Positions 21,580 through 28,835 of a stretch of 28,835 nt of DNA are shown piece by piece; position 1 is the stretch's first letter; each line of letters starts with the position of its first letter. The stretch lies in the NCBI GenBank assembly GCA_033557685.1, contig JAWQRN010000509.1:1-28835 (forward strand), in the 5' to 3' direction. A program made the translations under genes and the position numbers. The notes under the pieces were generated by a model. The model saw nothing but the letters and a program-made list of their open reading frames with translations, was not told the DNA's origin and did no database searches. Origin of the DNA: Sperchopsis tessellata (Eukaryota; Arthropoda; Insecta; Coleoptera; Hydrophilidae).

Positions 21580-21732
21580 ATGCGGTATTATGAAGAAACA
21601 CTTGCTTCAGGAGGCAAACTTAAATTATTTAATCGTCTAGTGAAAAAATATAGAAGTAGAACTCACAAAGAAATTTTGTGTCCAGTAACTCTCAAGAATA
21701 AATGTGGGTGCAGAAGCGATGGAATTAAATAA
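21580..21732 (+). other. Small open frame, 50 codons, unassigned
   Basis: The frame starts ATG at 21580 and reads MRYYEETLASGGKLKLFNRL, then a basic stretch and CPVTLKNKCGCRSDGIK before TAA. It is lysine-rich with three cysteines close to the end. I recognise no family. In an AT-rich window full of transposon relics it may be a transposon fragment or chance; there is no signal peptide or splice context to support a gene. Confidence 0.15.
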
Positions 21733-21739
21733 AAATACA

Positions 21740-22480
21740 AGAAGAAGTTTAAGAAGTTTATTGAACCAAACACATAGCCATAACTGCATGTCAATTCATC
21801 GGATGAAACACTAATACCAAACAAAGTAATTGATAAATACACATGACAAAATTATACAATCAGCAATTTTCACGTACAACACAGTGATTAAATGTATATA
21901 AAAATAGGCAGCTGGAGAATATCGCATTGAAATATGAGAAGGCTCTAATCTACTATCTGACTTGCGATTCTGGAAGCTATCGCCTAAAATAAACTAAGAC
22001 CAAAATAAAATTGTCAACCTTCAGCGTATAATATATTTGTTTGTAAATACCCTTATCGTAATAAGCTTTGCTCTCTGTACCTGCCGCTCTGCAATCCCGG
22101 GAGCTGTTCCTAAGTAATAATGGTTTATATATAATGGAAATGACATGAAAGAGCAATTGTTAAGATAGACACTTGACAATAATTTAACATGCAAGAAAAT
22201 CATACATATTTAAAACAAATACGTCTACTGAAAGCTCAAATAAAATAAATACCAACAGAATACAAACAAGGACGGGCCAAGTGCTGCGAATGTAATCAGG
22301 AACACGTAACTACAACCAATTAAAATCTCCTTTTTGACAAAAACTGGTAAGCGATAGGAATGTGTCATTTTTACCCTTCACCGATGTACCGGACGAACCC
22401 CATTGTGTAGTCTCAGGATGTGCTGGAATGAAAGTCAGGTTATTATCGCAGTGATTTCTTAAAATGATAGACAACTGAAG
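21740..22480. other. No gene recognised; possible LINE/SINE 3' region
   Basis: No protein was recognised. The last 150 bp run into the (AAAT)n tract at 22485. In many LINEs and SINEs a 3' UTR ends in exactly such a simple repeat, so a plus-strand element may end here. This is inference only. Confidence 0.3.
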
Positions 22481-22484
22481 AATG

Positions 22485-22520
22485 TAAATAAATAAATAAA
22501 TAAATAGATAAATAAATAAT
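22485..22520. repeat. (TAAA)n microsatellite
   Basis: About nine TAAA units with one G substitution near 22507. It may be the 3' tail of an upstream plus-strand retroelement. Confidence 0.9.
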
Positions 22521-22559
22521 CATTTATTAAAATCATTATAATATTTATTGACTTCATTT

Positions 22560-22830
22560 AGTACAAATACAGTTGATAAATACTAGAAAATAATAGTGAT
22601 AAACAAACAGTGATTAAAGTAAATTATTAAAAAATTACATTTGACCAAAAGAAGCTAATAATAATTAACAAATTAAATTTACAAAAAAATAAGTATAATT
22701 GATAAACATAAAAAATAGTAATGATGAAGCAAAAATGATTATACTTAAATAAATTATTACAAGTATAAACTTAGCAAATAATAAGCTAAGAAATAAGTAT
22801 AATAATTTTACAAGTATAAAAACAACTAGC
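22560..22830. repeat. Degenerate tandem duplication, period about 126 bp
   Basis: The segment beginning near 22565 (GTTGATAAATACTAGAAAA...) resembles the one near 22691 (ATTGATAAACATAAAAAA...). Matching landmarks are GATAAA at 22575 and 22701, AGTGAT/AATGAT, and TAAATTATTA. The DNA is very AT-rich, so part of the likeness is compositional. Confidence 0.4.
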
Positions 22831-23073
22831 CGTGACTTAAAAGAAAACCATGGATAGAAGGAATTAAACAAATAAAATGATTAGAGAAAATAGTGTTTAG
22901 AGGTCCAAAGTTCTCGGTTCGGGTCACTTCAATAGTTTATCATTGGGAAAATAATTATTAGCTATGTAGGATAGATTAAGTCTCTATCGGATATTCGACT
23001 GGTAATTAATAACTAAATTGCCAAATAACAACTCTATATAGATGCAGCTCTAAGTATTCATTACAAGCATAAA

Positions 23074-23235
23074 ATGTTCACCAATACAACTAGTACATTA
23101 GTGGCAACTTCCACAAAGCAATTGGATAATTTTTTAGTGAATGAGGTGTATGCCGCAGGAGAGATAATCAACTATGACATAGCGTTGTCTGACGACTATG
23201 CTGTGCATTTATCAGATTTTGGAAATCAAAATTAA
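23074..23235 (+). pseudogene. LINE APE-endonuclease C-terminal fragment
   Basis: This 53-codon open frame reads MFTNTTSTLVATSTKQLDNF, LVNEVYAAGEIIN, YDIALSDDYAVHLSDFGNQN and a stop. The T-S-x-K-x-x-D-N-x-L pattern followed by LSDxYAV matches the end of an APE-type LINE endonuclease (usual LIDNIL...SDHYAV). The catalytic His of the SDH motif is Asp. No RT follows before the (AT)n tract at 23.38 kb, so only a fragment survives. Which LINE clade it belongs to is unclear. Confidence 0.6.
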
Positions 23236-23374
23236 AAACCGTTGAAAAACTGACACCAGTAACTGAGAATAAACATCGAATGAAATCTGAATTGAAACAT
23301 AATAAATAACTTTTAAGAAATGGAGACGACGGAAAAGTATCTGGAATAAATATAATACTTTTAAGAATGAAGAG

Positions 23375-23378
<4 letters not shown>

Positions 23379-23415
<37 letters not shown>
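23379..23415. repeat. (TA)n microsatellite
   Basis: An uninterrupted TA run of 37 bp. Confidence 0.95.
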
Positions 23416-23418
<3 letters not shown>

Positions 23419-23419
23419 G

Positions 23420-25080
23420 TACTTGGTGATAAATAATAATAAAAACAGTTATTCAATTATTTTTAGAAACCACCTTAAATTAATGATATGGATACTGAAT
23501 TGCTGTATAAAGCAAAATAGGCATTCAATACTTCGCAGATATTATGCTTTACAGTATTTTATGACAAACGTTGACTAAAATATAAGTTTACACCAAATTT
23601 AAAAAAAAATATATGTGCTTAGTTTGTAGGGCCTACTTGAAATAGATCTATTGAAAATGAATGCTATCATCATATTTTAGTCCATATTTTGTATCCATAT
23701 CTAGTATATATTGTACTATCGATGAATCTGGTAATTTAAAAGTAATATACTTTCACGCTATTGACTTAATTCGTATAACTAAAAGCACTGTCCTTAAAAC
23801 TGTTACTTGTAACATTTGATGAAACGTCAGCACTTGTCAGAGCCTCCACATGGTTTCCATATGGAAACACATTTTCTTATGTCATTAATTGTTAAACTAT
23901 TTGGTTTGATTTTTCATCATGTCCAAAATCAATGTTCTGCATGTTTCTTAGCAAATATGTGATAAAATCTCCATTATTTCACAACTTTGAATTAATAAAG
24001 AAAAAGCAATTAGTAACTATATAATTTCTCTTAAAAAAGTTAAAGTAAATGCTGAAATTAAGTTCCATTATCTGTCTAACTCTAATCTATCATAAAATTT
24101 ACTACGAGTTTGCTAATTAATGATTAATTTTTCCAAACATTATTCTACATTTTATTGACGTAAATACACACGATTTGTATATTTTTTTGCAAAAATGTTT
24201 CATTAAAGTTCCTCCTTATCCGGGCTTTTTAGAAACGCATATTTAAACAACCTTTCTATAATGGGCTCATTATACTGGAACAAAATAACCTTTTGGCTTA
24301 TAAAATTATCGATGGTGGAAACAACTTTGATGTCCTTCTTAAAATTGTATCCAGTTATGTTAAATTAAAGTTCCTACAAAATCATTGAATAATTACGTAA
24401 ATTGAGAGTGGTTGCTAATACCAAATGGTACATTATTTGCGTACTAATAATGGAGCTACATTAACTGTAAAGGTATTCTGCCCATATTTAAAAAAATAAA
24501 TTCTGCCCTGATTTACCTTTTTCGAATTTATTTCAGTAATCAAAACCTGCAATATTTTTATTTCAAAAATTTCCTGGTAGTTGTTGTATATGTACATATT
24601 AAACTTTTTTAAATATTTTTATACGCTGTCAAGTGATGAACAATTTTCAACTAACAATTGGACAGCTAGTACAATTATATTCATTTTGTTGACACTGTTT
24701 TAATTTTCCAGTTATATTAAAAGAATGCTTGTTGTTAGTGCTTGTGATAAAATTACGACATACAATGATGATTGGTAACAACTCTTTGAATATTCGAAGT
24801 AGATGGAACTTTTCTATTTTGATATATTTCTGCAAACAAGTTTGTATATGCTATGTAAAAAGGCAAAGAGTAATGCTCCAAATTTATTTGAAAAAAGGTG
24901 CGAAACTAAGCAACAATCAATCAGTTTAACTGTACAGTTTATTTTTGGTAGGATTAGATCGTAAATATTTTAAAAACAGAGTTACAGGAAAATTAACTTC
25001 TGATTTTTAACCTATTGTTATATATATCTTCAAAACTATTTTAAAGTTAAAGTTAACAGTTTCTTTGTTACATTTTAAAG
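23420..25080. other. Gene-free AT-rich stretch
   Basis: No motif was recognised. A perfect 16-bp palindrome, GTTTCCATATGGAAAC, lies at 23853-23868. The overlapping opposite-strand frames at 24647-24929 have no recognisable content. Confidence 0.45.
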
Positions 25081-25084
25081 ATAA

Positions 25085-26577
25085 TTACAGTAGCTTAGTC
25101 AATGACCAAGGACGAGGAAATGTACAACAACAAATGGACGTCTATACTTCTCTGGGAACAACGACCTAAGGCACCGATATGGCGTAGGTATCCATATCCA
25201 AAGTAACAGACAGATCGGTACTCGACTTCTCGACTTTCAAAGCATGTTATGATGCTAAGACTGCACTTAAACATGGCCCTCATTAACATTTTTCAAGTCT
25301 ACGCTCCAACTGCAGACAATATCAATCAAAAACATTGAAATAGCAATTATTTTAGGACATTTTAACACCAAGGTTGGACAAGTGCCAGCCAAGTCATATC
25401 TGGGAGAATATGGAATGGGTGAACGTAATGAGAAAATGAATGAAGAATTTGCTATTGCGAATACACTTTTCAAGTTGCCAAAACGCAGATTATACACATA
25501 GAAGTCTCCTTCAGATGGGATAAATAGCATAATAAGAAATCACATCGACTTCATTCTTATTAGGGATAGATTCAAAAATTCGATCAAATCTGTCAAGACA
25601 TATCCGGGAACTGATATCTTCTCTGATTACAATCCCGTTGTAGCGATATTGAGAACCAAATTTAAAATACTTACACCGAAAAGGAAAGAACCCGAAATTG
25701 ACGCCAGAAGATTGAAAAACAAAAAATTGATAAAACAAGAAGTAAAATCAATCAGATGTACATATTAAATGTAGATCCATTCAGGAAGCCTTAATATCTG
25801 CTGTCAAAGAGACTTAAGGCCCAATAACAATAACATCGTAAAAAAGCTGGACGACAGAAGAAATTTTTGATCTTATGAAAGAGAGAAGATTGTTTAAGAA
25901 AAATTACCTTTTGGACAAGTGCAAGGAAATATAAGAGGACAAAAGTAGATACGACAGCTTTAATATACACCAAAATGTTAGATAAATGACGGGTATGAAA
26001 AGAAAACAACGAATGCTATATTAAATGATTCTGAAGGCAATGCCATTACAGGTATAACAGAAAAATTGAATAGATGGACGGTGTATATTGGCGAATTATT
26101 TCAAAATAATAGACCAAATCAGTGTTGTATCATGATATCAGATTAGAACTAAGGATTAGAATGCTGCGCTGATAAGTATTTTCTACCTTGTTATACGGTG
26201 CGGAAGCCTGGAAATTCAAACAGATACAAACAAACTGGCAGCATTCGAACGATGGTGTTATAGGAGAATACTAAACATATCTTGAGTGGACCATATCACA
26301 AATCTTGAAGTGCTTCAAAGGCTTAATGCAGAAGAGGAATTTATAAATACCATCAAAAAACGTACCTGGTTTATGACATGAGGGGAGAACGTTATGGGTT
26401 GCTGAGACAGATTGAGGAAAGAAAGATATGGGGGAAGAGAAGTATAGGAAGAAGAAGGAGATCCTGGCTTAGAAATTTAAGAGAATGGTTCGGCTTAACA
26501 TTCAGTCAACTATTTAGATCAGCTGTTAGTAAAGTAAACATTGCTGTGTTAATTTCCAACCTACTATAGGAGATGGG
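25085..26577 (+). pseudogene. CFDP2/RTE-like LINE relic lacking the RT palm
   Basis: The endonuclease runs NGRLYFSGNNDLRHRYGVGI (about 25132), MALINIFQVYAPTADN, IILGHFNTKVGQ, EYGMGERNEK, ANTLFKLPKRRLYT, HIDFILIRDRFKNSIKSVKT and DIFSDYNPVVAIL (about 25615-25653). Two catalytic motifs are mutated: GDFN reads GHFN and SDH reads SDY. The linker follows (WTTEEIFDLMKERR, YLLDKCKEI, KLNRWTVYIGELFQNNRPN near 26100). The whole RT palm is then missing: within about 40 bp the text reaches LRIRMLRC and FSTLLYGAEAW, followed by LAAFERWCYRRILNIS, WVDHITNLEVLQRLNAEEE and the open tail 26378-26569 (MRGERYGLLRQIEERKIWGK, RSIGRRRRSWLRNLREWFG). The tail ends in a short purine-rich stretch typical of these LINE 3' ends. 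Confidence 0.9.
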
Positions 26578-26579
26578 AC

Positions 26580-27470
26580 TTTAAGAAGAAGTCAATAATG
26601 TAAAATTTACACATTTCATTTATGACATAAATTTATATACTTTTAGCGAGTACTAGTATTGAATTGAATGTTGTACTATTTGTCATATTTATTGTTACAT
26701 ATTTCTTTAAAATCACTGAAAATGTTTTGGGTACCATTGTCTTTGTGAGGGCTGGTTTCAAATATGTTGCAAATAACAACTTGGCTGCTTTTATATATTA
26801 CGTTATTCATAGTCCCTTTCATATATAGAAATATAATAAACAGTAGTAAAAAAACTAATTATAAAAACTAAAAATTGTAGTCTGTACTCAAACAATCTAC
26901 CATATTCAATGTTTAATTAGCATCTTTTTAGGAGAAGCTGCTTTTAAATTACATCTCAAATCTTCAATATTATTGTTTTCTTTAGTATTTTATTTATTTA
27001 GAATGTCCTATACGTATAAATTCAGTAGTGACAAATCTGCATTTTTTAATATGTCGTTCGTTAGTCAACTTTTCTCTTGGTACTTTTCCACGCTTCATTG
27101 ATATCGGTGAATGTTTTCTGAAGGAAAGTGGAATTTGTTCCTCTGAAGATAATATTATATGATCACTTTAATCTAGATATAGTTCTTAAAATCTTCTAAT
27201 TACTGTTTTGCGATTTCCTCTCTATCGGTTAACGAACTCTCCCAATATATTAAGATCGAAGGGCTATTATTTGCTTTATCTAAATCGTAAGTCTTTGTTA
27301 CATCTGTTTATAGATACTATGTTATTCAATCGTATAGTGTGGCTTCATATTTGTAACTTCTTACATCTTTTTTTCGCATTTTTATGGTCGTTCAAAGTTC
27401 CACATATTCTATGTTCTACATACGTGTATTAACGTAACGCCGAGTGCAGTTTGAGAAGAATTAAATTATG
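26580..27470. other. No gene recognised
   Basis: The LINE 3' flank, then AT-rich sequence. A minus-strand frame around 27110-26995 reads KRGKVPREKLTNERHIKKC and is oddly polar, but I cannot place it in a family. Confidence 0.4.
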
Positions 27471-27471
27471 A

Positions 27472-27681
27472 TTCGGCGCAAATTTTTCAAATACATCTGG
27501 TCTCATGCAGTGTCTAATCAGGGAGGATGAATTTGACGAGGGTATTGATCTTATGATTCGTGCCCTCCAATGTAGGATGGACGAAGGATGCCAATTGAAT
27601 GTCTTGATAAATTCCGTTCAAATGTTCAAATATTTGGGGATTGATATGGATTGGATGATACAGAAATGTGCAGTCTTGTAG
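27472..27681 (+). other. Open frame of 69 codons, possible LINE thumb fragment
   Basis: Stop-to-stop frame with an internal ATG at 27505, reading FGANFSNTSGLMQCLIREDE, FDEGIDLMIRALQCRMDEGC and QLNVLINSVQMFKYLGIDMD before TAG at 27679-27681. It is less AT-driven than its surroundings. The QLNV...VQMFKYLG spacing is reminiscent of the end of a non-LTR RT palm (LNV-x-KTK...VxxFKYLG), with the intervening piece lost. It could equally be an exon fragment of unknown origin. No function assigned. Confidence 0.3.
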
Positions 27682-27769
27682 AATGGTCTTTCAGTTAGTG
27701 AGTAATCAATCTCTTTCCTGGTGTCGACAGGATCTTACCAGTCTCTTGACAGTTAATTGCTTCTTTCTT

Positions 27770-28247
27770 TCTTGTAAATGTCCTGGCTGTTTTTCTTTGC
27801 ATTAATATCTCCTAAGATGATTTTAAATTGTACATTTGAACTGTTATAAAGACATTTTAACTTTATATATAATGCCCAGATCACTTCTTCTGAATGGCTA
27901 CTTGTTGTGGCATATACTTGTAGAGTTTAGAGTTTTTATCGCTTAGAGATATGATTATTGTTTCCACCCAAATATTCATTCACATAGACAAAAACCGTGA
28001 AAATCTACTAAACCTAACCGCTTACAGAAATTTATTTCAAATTCTGCGGCTCTAACAGATATGCTTGACTATTCCGTTTTTGAGTTTTTTGTGAATCATG
28101 ACATCAACTTCACTATGTCTTCCTTAGTTTGCGCTACGATAGTCATGTTCACTTTGCATTTGAATAAACTATTTTCCAATTATTCTGACTTAGCTCTGCT
28201 TTATGACATCCCAGATAATGTTTTTCAATTCATTTTCCAGCTCAATT
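27770..28247 (-). pseudogene. LINE APE-endonuclease N-terminal relic
   Basis: The minus strand reads IELENELKNIIWDVIKQS from 28247, then after decay VMIHKKLKNGIVKHI near 28104-28060, VYATTSSHSEEVIWALYIKL near 27910-27850, and FKIILGDINAKKN near 27824-27788. These are the start, middle and GDFN catalytic region of an APE-type LINE endonuclease of the CFDP2-like kind (usual ELEEELKxIKWDVIGLSE, MIHKKLKNSIV, VYAPTSSHSEEEV, GDFNAK). The sequence after GDIN is not recognisable, so the element is truncated at its 3' side or disrupted. Stops and frameshifts are present. Confidence 0.75.
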
Positions 28248-28249
28248 AG

Positions 28250-28632
28250 TTTTTCATTAGTTAGATAATATGTGGAAGTTTTAGATGCACATATTTAATA
28301 TTTTTTTAACGTGTACAATGATGATTATGCCACACGCGGCCACTTTAGTGTTTTGACACTTCTAAATATGTATTCTTCTTACAAATACGCTGTAATTTTG
28401 TGCTTTATGATTACTTAACTGTAAACAATGATGTACCCGGCCTTTTGTTTTTTGATAGACGAGAATTTCCTCTAGTAATACACTTGTATTGATGGATAAA
28501 GATTTGCAATAAAGCGAAACGTTTAGATAGGAGAAAAGTAGTTCGCTCTTCACCAGTTCTGCTGGTTACTACATCACAATTATACAATAAAAATAGTAGT
28601 GTGTCTCACGAAAACAATATTCATGGAAGAAT
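28250..28632. other. No gene recognised
   Basis: Only a chance minus-strand frame (28362-28553) occurs. Nothing was assigned between the LINE relic and the hairpin. Confidence 0.4.
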
Positions 28633-28777
28633 CATTCGTGGGCATGCTGGCTATACATCATAAGAAATATGTCGCTCCGTTTTGCGTATGAATGAGGTAT
28701 ATAATTCGCAAAACTCGTTCATATGTAAAACTAAGCGACTTATTATTTATAACAAATAGCTAGAATTCCCACGAATT
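28633..28777. repeat. 145-bp imperfect hairpin with ungapped 64-bp arms
   Basis: The left arm, 28633-28696, and the complement of the right arm, 28714-28777, align over 64 positions with no gap and 48 matches. The loop is 17 bp (28697-28713). Matches are strongest at the outer end (ATTCGTGGG) and near the loop (TATGAA, GTCGCT, GTTTT). It may be a small MITE, a foldback remnant or a hairpin-forming transcript. No flanking duplication was evident. Confidence 0.65.
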
Positions 28778-28823
28778 TTTCTACTTTAATTTATTGTTAC
28801 AGGCAAGAAACATTCTTTATCTA

Positions 28824-28835
28824 AATATATATATA
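28824..28835. repeat. AT run cut by the window end
   Basis: A short AT dinucleotide run that reaches the last base, so its real length is unknown. Confidence 0.6.

Noticed and set aside
22021..22203. Minus-strand frame with a GTAPGIAERQVQR stretch
   Set aside because: It looks mildly non-random, but I could not tie it to any family or to neighbouring motifs.
22905..22930. B-box-like GGTTCGGGTCA as a second tRNA or SINE
   Set aside because: No A box occurs at proper spacing upstream and there is no cloverleaf.
23853..23868. Perfect 16-bp palindrome as a regulatory operator
   Set aside because: A palindrome of this length is expected about 0.4 times by chance in a window this size, and there is no gene next to it.
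1..28835. CRISPR arrays, bacterial operons, ribosome-binding sites or phage genes
   Set aside because: The window has eukaryotic transposons, microsatellites and no dense coding. No regularly spaced direct repeats with unique spacers were seen.

Overview
The window looks like AT-rich intergenic DNA from an animal genome, most likely an insect or other arthropod. The evidence is the mix of decayed transposons: APE-type non-LTR retrotransposons of the RTE / craniofacial-development-protein-2-like kind, three pogo/Tigger-type transposase relics, one Tc1/mariner relic with terminal inverted repeats, one hAT relic, a tRNA-derived SINE, foldback/MITE-like palindromes and several (AT)n microsatellites. 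The lineage call rests on recalled family resemblance, not on a database search. I found no intact host gene, rRNA, functional tRNA, operon or CRISPR array. The longest open frames are antisense shadows of transposon relics or chance frames in AT-rich DNA.

Layout. 0.5-1.8 kb: RTE-type reverse-transcriptase relic on +, facing an antisense fragment of the same kind of C-terminus. 2.06-3.15 kb: pogo-like transposase on -. 3.3-6.1 kb: no gene. 6.1-6.2 kb: small GC-richer patch with a YY1/Pho-like motif. 6.38 kb: (AT)25. 6.82-6.93 kb: tRNA-like insert between 12-bp direct repeats. 8.61-9.47 kb: internally deleted mariner on -. 9.69-10.35 kb: Tigger-like relic on +. 11.40-12.0 kb: hAT relic on -. 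13.44-13.75 kb: LINE RT fragment. 13.8-15.65 kb: longer LINE relic (endonuclease, linker, start of RT). 15.72-16.01 and 19.68-19.97 kb: two copies of a foldback element in opposite orientation, each followed within 0.3-0.5 kb by a copy of a second dispersed repeat (16.33 and 20.46 kb). 17.34-17.60 kb: tRNA-derived SINE on -. 18.49-19.33 kb: third pogo-type relic, followed by a 21-bp tandem repeat that reads as heptapeptides. 23.07 kb: LINE endonuclease tail. 25.1-26.58 kb: LINE relic that has lost its RT palm. 27.77-28.25 kb: LINE endonuclease N-part on -. 28.63-28.78 kb: 145-bp hairpin.

The elements do not form a pathway. They are independent insertions at different stages of decay, each with lost catalytic residues, frameshifts or deletions. 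I saw no convincing new biological system. The items most worth checking are the foldback family with repeated sub-units in its arms, its pairing with the second dispersed repeat, the retroposed tRNA-like insert with clear target-site duplications, and the ungapped 64-bp-arm hairpin near the right end.
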